Positions 1-8,217 are shown, numbered from the stretch's first letter. The stretch: DNA of 26,938 nt from CAZMRW01 sp964568805 (GCA_964568805.1 CAZMRW010000065.1:1-26938); one strand, 5' to 3'. Translations and numbers: made by a program. The notes: generated from the sequence alone by a model not told the origin.

Positions 1-239
1 ATCTTTGAATTATAAAGAGATAGAATGGTTATGGATAAGAAATTCAATCTCATTATTCAATCCATTCTTTTCAAACTTACCACTTGCTTATCATTTTGAC
101 AAGCGGGCTGTTTTTATATTCATTCCAATCGCTGGTATAACTGTTGTTCGAAAGTCCGATCGCTTGATTTAAACCTAAAACGAACAACCGAGCAATCCAA
201 AATACCGATCGGACTGAGTAAATTCCATACAGAGCCGGA
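1..239. other. Non-coding edge region downstream of the glycosyltransferase gene
   Basis: No coding frame with recognisable content is visible here. The stretch is AT-rich and lies 3' of the minus-strand glycosyltransferase gene. It contains the interleaved inverted repeats described separately, and a weaker 7-bp inverted pair (AGAATGG at 22-28, CCATTCT at 62-68). I see no convincing terminator with a T-run on either strand, and the neighbour to the left is outside the window. Confidence 0.6.
143..215. repeat. Two interleaved perfect inverted repeats (pseudoknot topology)
   Basis: GTTGTTCG at 143-150 is the exact reverse complement of CGAACAAC at 181-188. AGTCCGATCG at 153-162 is the exact reverse complement of CGATCGGACT at 206-215. 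The arms run stem 1 left, stem 2 left, stem 1 right, stem 2 right, so a transcript of either strand could form an H-type pseudoknot rather than nested hairpins. The structure begins 25 bases past the glycosyltransferase stop codon and would lie in the 3' untranslated part of that minus-strand message. Function is unknown; chance occurrence cannot be excluded. Confidence 0.5.
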
Positions 240-1493
240 TCAATAGAATTGCGCTTCCAGCAGTTGCACCGCTCGCGCCACGCCGTCGTTGGCTTGCATG
301 GTTTGACTCGTTTGTCCGGCAGTAGCTAGCATGATTTTTGAATCCAGTACTGTTCGTATTGCCATGGCCAACGCAGTTGGAGTCGCTTTTTTCGCGGGCA
401 ATGGATTTCCCGCCAACCCCAGCGATTGTAGTCGTCGGGCCCAGAACAATTGCTCATCCATGAACGGAACAACTACCGACGGACAGCCCGAGCGGGTAGC
501 CGCATGGCTTGTGCCAGCGCCGCCATGATGAATCACGGCCGCACAATGTCTGAACAGCGGTTGATGCGGATGTTTACCGATAAAATAGACCTGGCCGTGC
601 CGAGTGCCGGCCGGATAGCGCTCGGAACTGGTCTGAATAATGGCCCTGCATCCCGCCAAAGAGGCCGCTTCCAGAAACAATTCCATACTCCAGTCGGGCA
701 TCGCCTGTTGCAAGCTACCGAAGGTCATATATACCGGCGCGGCGCCCTTATCCAGAAACCCGGCAAGACTGGCCGGCATCATCCAATGCCGAGCATCTTC
801 CATTAAATTCAGAAAACCGCAGACCCGATGATGCGGTTGCCAATCTTCAGAAGATGGGCAGAACACCGGATCGACCGCGACCAGATTCAGCTGTTGCGAA
901 GTCAGCAGTTCGCTTAATACATTGGCAGGCGGCGTTTCGCCGGCTTCCTGCCACAAACGGGTCAACGGATTTTTTAATGCCCAATTGAACGCGGCATCCA
1001 GCAGTTTCCAGCTCAGCTTGTTGATATGACGGCCCATATCAGGAAAGCGGAAAGGAGGAACGGCCGGATCGGGAATCGCGGCATGGCACAATGTCACGCT
1101 AACAAACGTTTTTTGCTGTTGCCGCGCGGCCAATTTAAGGGGATAAAGAAAATGGTGACCGATCACATAGTCATTTTCGGCAACTAATTGTTGCCCGGTC
1201 TGATAAATCGCCTGCTCGCAGGGAAAGAACGCTTCATCAAGTAACGCCCGCAACCATTGCAGAGAATGCATTCGAAACGAGCGCTTGGCAAAATCCTGCA
1301 TATCGAAAACGATATGGGCCGGTGCTTGTCGATAGGCTATCCCTAACTGGTCACAGATTCCTTGATAGTTTTGGTTGTCGATACTGCTCACCACCAGCGT
1401 CACACGATGCCCCGCTTTTTGCAGACCGTCGGCCAACGCCAGCATCGGACGAATGTCGCCATTGGAACCCCAGGTTTGTATGCCGATTTTCAT
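240..1493 (-). CDS. UGT-type glycosyltransferase (GT1 family, MGT/sterol-glucosyltransferase-like)
   Basis: A 417-residue GT-B fold enzyme predicted to move a sugar from a nucleotide-sugar donor to a small lipophilic acceptor. The N-terminus has the family start, with a TWGSNGDIRPMLALADGL segment at residues 7-24. The C-terminal donor-binding half carries HHGGAGT at 322-328 and PFMDEQ at 343-348, the positions that contact the nucleotide diphosphate and sugar in this family. There is no signal peptide or membrane span, so it is probably cytoplasmic or peripherally membrane-bound. It lies 36 bases downstream of the decarboxylase gene on the same strand and is probably cotranscribed. The ATG at 1493 has no clear Shine-Dalgarno sequence. 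Acceptor is unknown; sterol, hopanoid, macrolide or carotenoid-type substrates are all used within this family. Confidence 0.85.
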   Translation of the reverse strand: MKIGIQTWGSNGDIRPMLALADGLQKAGHRVTLVVSSIDNQNYQGICDQLGIAYRQAPAHIVFDMQDFAKRSFRMHSLQWLRALLDEAFFPCEQAIYQTGQQLVAENDYVIGHHFLYPLKLAARQQQKTFVSVTLCHAAIPDPAVPPFRFPDMGRHINKLSWKLLDAAFNWALKNPLTRLWQEAGETPPANVLSELLTSQQLNLVAVDPVFCPSSEDWQPHHRVCGFLNLMEDARHWMMPASLAGFLDKGAAPVYMTFGSLQQAMPDWSMELFLEAASLAGCRAIIQTSSERYPAGTRHGQVYFIGKHPHQPLFRHCAAVIHHGGAGTSHAATRSGCPSVVVPFMDEQLFWARRLQSLGLAGNPLPAKKATPTALAMAIRTVLDSKIMLATAGQTSQTMQANDGVARAVQLLEAQFY

Positions 1494-1529
1494 TGCTGTT
1501 CAACTTGTTGCTGAGATGCATTGCGGCTT

Positions 1530-2849
1530 TCATCGATCATAAGCGGGCAACGTATCATTCTCCAGATCGGTCAGAAATTCTGTTAGTATTGCCCGGCTTG
1601 TATGCGGCATCACCACTACGTGCGCATAGTCCTGTTTTTGATGCTTTTCTTCTATCTGCATGGTCGCCAGCAAATATTTTCTGACAATCCGGTCGCAGGG
1701 CTTTTTAAAGAAAATGGTATTCGAAAGATCATTCGCCCGTTTGGGTTGCAAATGGGAAAAATGGGTCTGCATTTGATCCATCAGGTAAACCGTATTTTGC
1801 AGCATCGACTCGGCGTCCTCAGCAAGTTTGACCTGGGCCGATGGCGTCGAATAAAAATAAAATTCCGCCGGTTTTACCGCGTCTCTGGAACAACTGATCG
1901 TTCCCGGCGCTTGATGGATATATTCGGGATTATGCAGTCGACTAAACAGTCCGTTAAACTCATCAAATTGGCTTTTCGTTGTAATGAATAAACCGGCAGG
2001 CGACGGGAAGCCGAAAAACTTATGGCAGGATACGGCGATGGAATCATAACGCCCTGTCATTGACTTGTTCCGGGATGGATAGGACACCTCCCCGGCATGA
2101 GAGGTAAAGGGCAAATAGCCTCCGAATAAGGCCGCATCCAAATGCAGATAGCTCGTATAGCCTGTTAACGCTTCCTGAATACGGTCAATCGGGTCGATAG
2201 CGCCTTTAAAAGTAGTGCCGATGGTTGCAACTACCAATACCGGATGAGTTCGGTTATCGGCAAGTTTTTGCTTTAGATCATCGGAATCCATACCGCCATC
2301 CGGCAGCGTTTCCACCATAACGGTTTCAAGACCCAACAGGTCCCGTAAAATCTGAACCGAATAATGCGCTTCCTTGGTGAAATAGGCTTTCGGCAGCACA
2401 CCGGTGCGTTCCTTTAAAAGTGTCCGCCCCATATACATGCCATGCATATTGCTATCGGTACCGCTGTTTGAAAGAAAGCCCCAGGTGTTGCCTGGAGGAA
2501 ATGCCAATAACCTGCCGAATCTGACAATGAGTTCGCGTTCAAAATCGTGAGTATGGTAGGGGGTTGATTTGTCTTTATAAGGATCGCCCACATTATTGTA
2601 GGCAAAGTCGCCGATTCCCATCTCGCGCATCTGTCGACGCCATACAAAAAACTCTCCCGGCGGAGTATTCATATTGAGCGGATACCCTAATAAGAGATTT
2701 TTCAGTTCCGCGGGTTTTGCCTTGCCGACCGGCGGCAAGTTTATAGGTGAAGAGGCGTCTTCCTGATTTAGCAAGCAATTGAGATTTTGCGGTCTACAGA
2801 GGGAAAACGATTTGTTCAGCATTATCTTAAGGGTCTCAAGTTCAATCAT
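1530..2849 (-). CDS. PLP-dependent group II amino acid decarboxylase, histidine decarboxylase-like
   Basis: Predicted cytoplasmic pyridoxal-phosphate enzyme of 439 residues counted from the ATG at 2849; a TTG three codons upstream is the only other nearby choice. The PLP lysine sits in SCHKFFGFPSPAG (Lys277). HLDAALFGG supplies the aspartate that pairs with the cofactor ring nitrogen (Asp238), and His162 in KEAHYS is placed to stack on it. The pattern resembles bacterial PLP histidine decarboxylases, which release CO2 from histidine to give histamine, but the N-terminus is longer (about 60 residues before the conserved YPLNMNTPPGEFF block). Substrate is inferred: related enzymes act on aromatic amino acids, glutamate or serine. 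The gene follows an SDR gene, precedes a glycosyltransferase gene and lies near siderophore-uptake genes. Histamine is a building block of some siderophores, but no synthetase gene is in view. Confidence 0.75.
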   Translation of the reverse strand: MIELETLKIMLNKSFSLCRPQNLNCLLNQEDASSPINLPPVGKAKPAELKNLLLGYPLNMNTPPGEFFVWRRQMREMGIGDFAYNNVGDPYKDKSTPYHTHDFERELIVRFGRLLAFPPGNTWGFLSNSGTDSNMHGMYMGRTLLKERTGVLPKAYFTKEAHYSVQILRDLLGLETVMVETLPDGGMDSDDLKQKLADNRTHPVLVVATIGTTFKGAIDPIDRIQEALTGYTSYLHLDAALFGGYLPFTSHAGEVSYPSRNKSMTGRYDSIAVSCHKFFGFPSPAGLFITTKSQFDEFNGLFSRLHNPEYIHQAPGTISCSRDAVKPAEFYFYSTPSAQVKLAEDAESMLQNTVYLMDQMQTHFSHLQPKRANDLSNTIFFKKPCDRIVRKYLLATMQIEEKHQKQDYAHVVVMPHTSRAILTEFLTDLENDTLPAYDR

Positions 2850-2998
2850 ATAAGTCAAGAAAAACAGCCGTCCTTAACATTTCCGGACAACAATTTTCTT
2901 TCATTGAAATGCTTTATTGATATTTATAAAACTAATAGCCAGGATTCGCTAAGATCCGGCCGCAATGATAAACCTAAAGCGGATTTGCAGTCAGTCAA

Positions 2999-3724
2999 CT
3001 AATATTCCCAGCCGCCTGAAACCGAAATCGATGCACCGGTCATTATTTCGGGGCTGTCGAATATCAGCCACGCAGCGGTTTTTCCGATTTCATCAGGAAC
3101 GACCGGGCGACCGTAGGGAATCTGGCTTGCCATTTGCTGGCGTTCTTCGGCGGTGATTGCACCCTCTTCCACCAGGCCGGGACAGATGGCGTTTACCCGC
3201 ACGTTATCGGGAGCCAGCGCCACCGCCAGGCTTTTAGTCAAGGCGATGACGCCGGTTTTAGCGGCGGAGTAGCCTGTCGACATCGGCCAGGCCTTCAGGT
3301 TTTCGGCTCCGGAAAAGGCAAAGTTGATAATTTGACCCTGTGTGCGGCGCAATTCGTTCAACGCATAATGGCTGGTATGAAAACAGGTATGCAGGTTAAG
3401 GTCAAAATCGGCCAGCCACTCGGCCGGCGTGACGTCGAGAATATTCTTGTAGACGAATGGACCGATGATATTGATTAACGCGTCTAGCCGGCCGAAACGG
3501 CCGATGGCATGGCCGACCATTGCCTTTGCGTTTTCGGGCCGGGTCAGGTCTCCCTGATAGAGACTGACTTCACAGTCTCTATCGTCCAGCCAGGCAGCAA
3601 GCCTGTCGGCCTTTTCCCTATTCGAATGATATTGCAAAACCAGTTGTACATCCCGTTCGGACAGCGCCTTGGCTACGCCCATGCCTATATCCGAATTGCT
3701 GCCGGTGATTAATACTGTTTTCAT
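2999..3724 (-). CDS. Short-chain dehydrogenase/reductase (SDR), classical type
   Basis: Predicted NAD(P)-dependent oxidoreductase of 241 residues from the ATG at 3724. The dinucleotide-binding loop TGSNSDIG starts at residue 7. The catalytic set is visible: Asn110, Ser138 (in FAFSGA), Tyr152 and Lys156 in YSAAK, followed by the C-terminal CPGLVEEG segment typical of the fold. The usual NNAG motif is altered to NIIG, as in some FabG-like and pteridine-reductase-like members. An in-frame ATG four codons upstream and a further 17-codon extension exist, but the Rossmann fold begins at once with MKTVLITG, which favours the chosen start; no strong ribosome binding site is seen. It may share a transcript with the decarboxylase gene 149 bases downstream. 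Substrate unknown. Confidence 0.8.
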   Translation of the reverse strand: MKTVLITGSNSDIGMGVAKALSERDVQLVLQYHSNREKADRLAAWLDDRDCEVSLYQGDLTRPENAKAMVGHAIGRFGRLDALINIIGPFVYKNILDVTPAEWLADFDLNLHTCFHTSHYALNELRRTQGQIINFAFSGAENLKAWPMSTGYSAAKTGVIALTKSLAVALAPDNVRVNAICPGLVEEGAITAEERQQMASQIPYGRPVVPDEIGKTAAWLIFDSPEIMTGASISVSGGWEY

Positions 3725-3954
3725 ATTAAATAGCATAATAGCGTATTGCCTGGCGTAAAGAAATTGGCTCAGTAGCCTTTTTTTCAAATCAATCCTGATG
3801 TCAATGTCCTTGTCCGGCAGACTAATGCCTTCGATTCGTTCCCGATAGCATCAGGCAAAAAGGGAGACTCCCCAAGGATTCGCCGAAATAGCGTCCTCCA
3901 TAAAGTTTCACTGCTAAAAAAGCGCCTGTTCCAGCCAAAAAGTCAAAAAACATG

Positions 3955-4638
3955 TTACATATCGGCCCACATGCGCAACAGATTATGATAGCAACCGGTC
4001 AATCCAACCGTTGGAGCGGTATCGCCCTGCGTTTCGCGGAGTTCGAGGATCGACATATCCATTTCGAATAACAGCCGGCGCCGATCGGTTTCGCGCACCA
4101 TGCTTTCAATCCAGAAAAACGAGGCAAGCCTGGCGCCGCGGGTCACCGGCTCGACCCGGTGCAGGCTGGAGCCCGGATACAGCACCATGTCGCCAGCCGC
4201 AAGTTTCACCGCGTGTTCGCCGTAGGTGTCCTCAATCACCAATTCGCCGCCATCATAACTCTCTGGACCGCTGAGGAATAGCGTCGCCGATAAATCGGTT
4301 CTGAAACGGACGCCGGAACCGGCACAGGTGCGCACCGCATTGTCGATATGGTTCCCGAAGGTGTTGTAGGTCCCTTCGTAGCAGTTAAACAACGGCGGAA
4401 AAATGCGTTTGGGCAATGCCGCCGAAAAGAACAGCGCATTTTGATTCAGGGCGTCGAGCACGATCTTGCGGGCGGCCAGGCTGGCATCGCACAGTTCCGG
4501 CAATTGCAGGTTCTGTTTGACCTTGGCCGACTGAGTGCCGGCGGTCAATCGTCCGTCTGCCCAATCCGCACCGGACAAAATACCCCGGCACTGGGCCAGC
4601 GCATCGGGGGATAAAATCTCGGGGATCTGTATCAGCAC
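3955..4638 (-). CDS. piuC: PiuC/YbiX-like Fe(II)- and 2-oxoglutarate-dependent PKHD-type hydroxylase
   Basis: Predicted non-haem iron dioxygenase of 227 residues, matching the usual length of about 226 for the family. Iron ligands are His97 and Asp99 (GNHIDN) and His160 (SSLHRV), with Arg170 placed to bind 2-oxoglutarate. A frame open further upstream would add 34 residues lying inside the PepSY gene. I prefer the GTG at 4638, which has GGGAGG six bases upstream and begins at the conserved IPEILSP segment. That GGGAGG is the last coding sequence of the PepSY gene, whose stop codon is only two bases away, so the two are translationally coupled. In Escherichia coli (fiu-ybiX) and Pseudomonas (piuA-piuC) the same enzyme accompanies a catecholate receptor. 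Its exact substrate is not established. Confidence 0.88.
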   Translation of the reverse strand: MLIQIPEILSPDALAQCRGILSGADWADGRLTAGTQSAKVKQNLQLPELCDASLAARKIVLDALNQNALFFSAALPKRIFPPLFNCYEGTYNTFGNHIDNAVRTCAGSGVRFRTDLSATLFLSGPESYDGGELVIEDTYGEHAVKLAAGDMVLYPGSSLHRVEPVTRGARLASFFWIESMVRETDRRRLLFEMDMSILELRETQGDTAPTVGLTGCYHNLLRMWADM

Positions 4639-4640
4639 GC

Positions 4641-5336
4641 TTAACCTCCCAGTGCTTGTAGTGCAAGCCCTAACGCCAGGCCAAGTGAGCCCAGACCCAA
4701 GCCGGCGGCGGCCAAACGGCCGCCATGTAATCTCGTCCATAACAGTATACCGGTCAGGCTCAATACGATCAGGCCGCCCGCCAGAGTATCGGCGAGCAGC
4801 ACCCAGCCGACACCCATGCCGACGCCTTTGTGCAGATGGGTCAGCAGCGAAAACAGATTGCCGCTGCCGCGTTTGATGGTCACGAAACGGTTGCCCGGCC
4901 AGTATTCCGCCTGCACCGATTCTCGCGGCGTGCGCAACGTAATCTGCCAGCGCGGCGGCTGCTCGACGGTAGCACCGTTCCAGGTCACCGTCCTGGATGG
5001 CTCGTGGAGTATCCTGGCTTTGCGGACATTCAACTTGAATTCTTGCCCTAGCCAGTCCGCCAGTGTTTTCGGATCGGCGGGAAGCGGCTCCGGCAATGAT
5101 AATTGCACTTCGGTTCTTTCGACTTTGGCTGCGGGAATCTTCATCATATCGCGATGATTCAATAAAATGCCGGAACTACCGAACAGCAGCCCCAACGACG
5201 CGCCCCAGAGCCCGATCCAGCCGTGCGTGCGGCGCAGCCATTTCAGAACACTGCCGCGCGCCCAGCGTTTCGGCAGGAACAAATAGCCGCCGGTTTTGCG
5301 GCGGGGCTCGTTGGCAGGATTAGAAAATAAGTGCAT
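4641..5336 (-). CDS. PepSY-associated transmembrane protein, putative siderophore-iron handling
   Basis: A 231-residue inner-membrane protein. A charged N-terminus is followed by a first span around residues 40-60 (GWIGLWGASLGLLFGSSGIL), a periplasmic loop with a PepSY-like block (WNGATVEQPPRWQITLRTP), a second span near 177-200 and a third, Gly/Leu/Ala-rich span at the C-terminus. Members of this family beside TonB receptors are thought to help release or reduce iron from siderophores in the periplasm; that role here is inference. GGAG lies five bases before the ATG. It sits 33 bases after the receptor gene and its 3' end carries the ribosome binding site of the hydroxylase gene, so the three form one operon. 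Confidence 0.82.
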   Translation of the reverse strand: MHLFSNPANEPRRKTGGYLFLPKRWARGSVLKWLRRTHGWIGLWGASLGLLFGSSGILLNHRDMMKIPAAKVERTEVQLSLPEPLPADPKTLADWLGQEFKLNVRKARILHEPSRTVTWNGATVEQPPRWQITLRTPRESVQAEYWPGNRFVTIKRGSGNLFSLLTHLHKGVGMGVGWVLLADTLAGGLIVLSLTGILLWTRLHGGRLAAAGLGLGSLGLALGLALQALGG

Positions 5337-5369
5337 GTTGCTCCGTATTTGGGTTATTCTGGATGCTTG

Positions 5370-7544
5370 TCAAAACTTCAGCCTTACCGACAGTTGCCCG
5401 GATACCGGCACGCCCGGCAACGCCGAACGGGTCTGACCCGACTCGTAATAGACCGTGTCGGTCAGGTTAAATACGTTCAACTGCACATCGTAGTGTTTCT
5501 GATGATAGGCCAGCACCGCATCGAGCCGCGTATAACCGGGCAGAGTCACTTCGTTGACGGTGTCGGTATGGCGTTCGCTCGAATAAAACACCCCACCGCC
5601 GATTTCCCAGGCGTCGGTCAGATGGTAGCTGAGCCAGGTTACGCCGCTGTGCTGGGGCACGTTGACCGGAATCATGCCCTCCAGCGATTTCGATTGCCCA
5701 CTGACCGAGCCTGTGGCGCTGCTATTTGACCGGGTCACCTCGGCGTCCAGATAGGCATAGGTCATCGACAGGTCCAGGCGCGGCAATATTTCTCCGGACA
5801 GGCCCAGCTCGAAACCGTCCGTCCGCTGTTCGCCGGACAACACCGTCAGATTCGGATCGTCCGGAGCTGCGGTACGGGCATTGGTTTTTTCGAGCCGGAA
5901 CAATGCGGCGGTCGCGGCCATCCTGCCATCAAACAGATCATATTTCGCACCGATCTCAAAATTGCGGTTCTTTTCGGGCGGCAGCGTGTTGGTAGATTCG
6001 CTCAGGCTGTAGGTTTCGGCGGAAGGATTGAACGAGGTTCCGTAACTGAAATAATACGACTGCAACTGGGTCGGCTGCCAGACGATCCCGGCGCGCGGAT
6101 TCCACTGGCGATCGATGCGGGCAAAATCATTGGCGTTGTTCAGCCGATCATTTTGTGAGGCCGAAAAGACGTCATAACGCATGCCGGCCAGCAATTTCCA
6201 CTCCGGCGACAATTCAAACTGATCCATCAGGTAACCGGCATAGGTGCGTGATTCGGTGTAACGATCGGTGTTCAATGTCCCGCTGAAATCGGCGGCCAGT
6301 CCCGCTCCGACCGACGCCGTCAGCACCGGATTGAATATCAATATCGGCGTCACGCCGGTCGAGTTCTTCGACTTGAAATCATAGTTTTCCCAACCGAATT
6401 CGGCCCCGAACATCAGCGTATTGTTGAAACCGAACAGCGGTTCCTTCAATACAAAATCGGTCTGGTTATACAGGTTTTCCTGGTTATTGCCGCGCAATGC
6501 CTGCGATCTCGCGACCGTCGAGATGGCTCCCGTATCCTTCACCGCGCCGAACAAGTGCGTCAGGTAGTTGCGGTCATAGTCGCCGTAGCGAACGGTGTTC
6601 CTGACTGAAAACGCCTCGTTGAAACGATGCGACAAGGCAACAGTACCGACATTCACATCGGTGTCCTGCATCTGATTATCAAAAAATCCATAGTAGGTAT
6701 GAATCGGCACATCGGCGGGCTTGCCTTGGTACATCGGAACGCCATAATCGAATACGCCATCTTCTTCCTGATGCAGCAGGTTCATCGACAATTCGGTGTC
6801 CGGCGTGATCTTATACAGAAACGACGGCGCAATGCCCCAGCGATTGTTGAAGTTATAATCCCGAAACGAGTCGCTGTCCTGCCACATCAGATTCAGGCGC
6901 GCGGACAGATTGTCGTAAGCCGTTTCCGCATCGATCGTCGACCGTTTGAAATCGTAGGTGCCGTAAGTGAAATCGCCGATCACCTGATTTTTTCCCGTCG
7001 GCTTCTTGAAAATCTGATTGATCACGCCGCCGGTCGTACCACGTCCGAACAGGATCGACGAGGCGCCTTTCAATACCTCGGCACGTTCCAGAAAGAATGT
7101 ATCCCGATTGTATTGGCCGTTTTCCTTGACGCCGTCCAGATACTGATCGGAATTGGCAGAAAATCCCCGCAAGCTGATCGAATCGCCGGTGCGCCCGCCT
7201 TCGCCTGCGGCGATGGTCAATCCGCTGACATTTTTCAGCGCGTCGCGCAGATTGAACGCATTCTGCGATTGCATCAATTCTTTCTTAACCACGCTGACCG
7301 ACTGCGGAATGTCGCGGATCGGCATCGCGATCTTGCTGCCGGTCGTCGCAGTATCGGCCTTGTAGCCTCCGTTTTTTTTATCGCGCGCGGCCTTGACTTT
7401 CACGTCTTTCAGCATGATTTCTTTTTTCGCGTCGGCCGGCGGCGAATCGGCGGCCATCGCCATGCCGCTCAAGACTGCGCCCAAAGGCAGCAACACGCCT
7501 ACACGCCATCGTCGCACGGCGCGTCTCGTTGATATTTCGGACAT
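5370..7544 (-). CDS. TonB-dependent siderophore receptor, Fiu/PiuA-like
   Basis: Outer-membrane ferric-siderophore importer, 724 residues. The ATG at 7544 is preceded by a GGGGGGA run five bases upstream and opens a Sec signal peptide ending near AMAMAADS; the frame runs 48 codons further upstream through the promoter and Fur box, which is not credible as coding. The plug domain has the blocks DIPQSVSVV, LRDALKNVSGLTIAAGEGG, ISLRGFS and EVLKGASSILFGRGTTGG, the last two highly typical of the Fiu/PiuA branch. The barrel ends in a terminal Phe (SVRLKF), the outer-membrane insertion signal. The pairing with a PepSY protein and PiuC-like hydroxylase supports a catecholate-type ligand. Expression should be iron-repressed through the overlapping Fur site. 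Confidence 0.92.
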   Translation of the reverse strand: MSEISTRRAVRRWRVGVLLPLGAVLSGMAMAADSPPADAKKEIMLKDVKVKAARDKKNGGYKADTATTGSKIAMPIRDIPQSVSVVKKELMQSQNAFNLRDALKNVSGLTIAAGEGGRTGDSISLRGFSANSDQYLDGVKENGQYNRDTFFLERAEVLKGASSILFGRGTTGGVINQIFKKPTGKNQVIGDFTYGTYDFKRSTIDAETAYDNLSARLNLMWQDSDSFRDYNFNNRWGIAPSFLYKITPDTELSMNLLHQEEDGVFDYGVPMYQGKPADVPIHTYYGFFDNQMQDTDVNVGTVALSHRFNEAFSVRNTVRYGDYDRNYLTHLFGAVKDTGAISTVARSQALRGNNQENLYNQTDFVLKEPLFGFNNTLMFGAEFGWENYDFKSKNSTGVTPILIFNPVLTASVGAGLAADFSGTLNTDRYTESRTYAGYLMDQFELSPEWKLLAGMRYDVFSASQNDRLNNANDFARIDRQWNPRAGIVWQPTQLQSYYFSYGTSFNPSAETYSLSESTNTLPPEKNRNFEIGAKYDLFDGRMAATAALFRLEKTNARTAAPDDPNLTVLSGEQRTDGFELGLSGEILPRLDLSMTYAYLDAEVTRSNSSATGSVSGQSKSLEGMIPVNVPQHSGVTWLSYHLTDAWEIGGGVFYSSERHTDTVNEVTLPGYTRLDAVLAYHQKHYDVQLNVFNLTDTVYYESGQTRSALPGVPVSGQLSVRLKF

Positions 7545-7610
7545 AAGTTTCCCCCCATTATTTTTTAAGTAGTGGCTGCCTGGCGGGAAATGCTGGGTGG
7601 CTGTGTAAAT

Positions 7611-7629
7611 GATAATGATTATCATTATA
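7611..7629. promoter_or_regulatory. Fur box of the siderophore-receptor operon
   Basis: GATAATGATTATCATTATA matches the 19-bp Fur consensus at 17 of 19 positions. It overlaps the -10 hexamer of the receptor promoter, so iron-loaded Fur should block RNA polymerase binding. It also lies about 30 bases upstream of the -35 of the divergent ferritin promoter. Confidence 0.88.
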
Positions 7630-7651
7630 TATAATTGCGAGTCAATGTCAA
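7624..7651 (-). promoter_or_regulatory. Sigma-70 promoter of the receptor-PepSY-piuC operon
   Basis: Read on the minus strand, a perfect TTGACA (7651-7646) is followed after 16 bases by a perfect TATAAT (7629-7624). Transcription would start near 7617, giving a leader of about 70 bases to the ATG at 7544. Both hexamers are consensus, so the promoter should be strong when Fur is absent. Confidence 0.8.
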
Positions 7652-7655
7652 ACGA

Positions 7656-7684
7656 TTGCTTGATGCTGTCGCTGCGCTTATAAT
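7656..7684 (+). promoter_or_regulatory. Candidate sigma-70 promoter of the ferritin gene
   Basis: A perfect TATAAT at 7679-7684 is preceded by TTGCTT at 7656-7661 with 17 bases between them. Start of transcription would be near 7691, about 60 bases before the ferritin ATG. The -35 is poor (three of six), and an overlapping TTGATG at 7660-7665 is too close (13 bases) to serve. Confidence 0.5.
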
Positions 7685-7749
7685 CCAAAAACGCGGATCG
7701 ACACCCCGATGATTCGCAATTTTAACGCGGGCGATCAGGAGAACGGTGT

Positions 7750-8217
7750 ATGAAAGGCGACAACCAAATCATCGAGCAGTTAAACCAATTGCTGGCCGGC
7801 GAACTGACCGCCGCTGATCAATATTTCATTCATTCCCGAATGTACCAGAACTGGGGTTTCGATAAACTGTACGAGCTAATCAGCCATGAAGTGCAGGACG
7901 AATTGGGCCATGCCGACGCCCTGATCAAACGCATCCTGTTTCTGGAAGGAAAGCCCGATTTATCGAAACGCGATCCTTTGCATGTCGGCGGCAGCGTCCC
8001 GGAAATGCTGAAAAACGATCTGGAACTGGAACTCGGCGTGGTTACGGCGTTGCGCAAGGCGATCGCAATTTGCGAACAAATGCAGGATTACCAAACCCGT
8101 GAGATACTGCGGGCGATGCTCGAGGATACCGAATACGATCATGCCTACTGGCTGGAACAGCAATTGGCTTTAATCGATCGGATTGGGCTGCAAAACTATT
8201 TGCAATCTCAATTGTAA
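7750..8217 (+). CDS. Bacterioferritin-family ferritin lacking the haem-ligand methionine (FtnA/BfrA type)
   Basis: Iron-storage subunit of 155 residues, four-helix ferritin fold assembling as 24-mers in the cytoplasm and oxidising Fe(II) for storage. All ferroxidase-centre ligands are in place: Glu18, Glu51, His54, Glu94, Glu128 and His131 (the last two shifted by one relative to E. coli Bfr because of a one-residue insertion in DTEYDH). Position 52, the methionine that ligates the intersubunit haem in classical Bfr, is leucine here. The sequence resembles Pseudomonas aeruginosa FtnA, once called BfrA. A clear AGGAG lies eight bases before the ATG. It is divergent from the siderophore-receptor operon and 95 bases from its promoter, so storage and uptake share one control region. 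Confidence 0.92.
   Translation: MKGDNQIIEQLNQLLAGELTAADQYFIHSRMYQNWGFDKLYELISHEVQDELGHADALIKRILFLEGKPDLSKRDPLHVGGSVPEMLKNDLELELGVVTALRKAIAICEQMQDYQTREILRAMLEDTEYDHAYWLEQQLALIDRIGLQNYLQSQL

Noticed and set aside
4639..4740. 34-codon upstream extension of the PiuC-like hydroxylase
   Set aside because: It overlaps the PepSY gene; the GTG at 4638 has GGGAGG and gives the family length.
6627..7532. A 301-codon open frame on the plus strand
   Set aside because: It lies fully antisense to the well-supported siderophore-receptor gene, has no family resemblance and a composition expected from the complement of a GC-biased coding strand.
7545..7688. 48-codon upstream extension of the siderophore receptor
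   Set aside because: It would run through the TATAAT and Fur box and put the signal peptide inside the protein; the ATG at 7544 has a ribosome binding site and a proper signal sequence.
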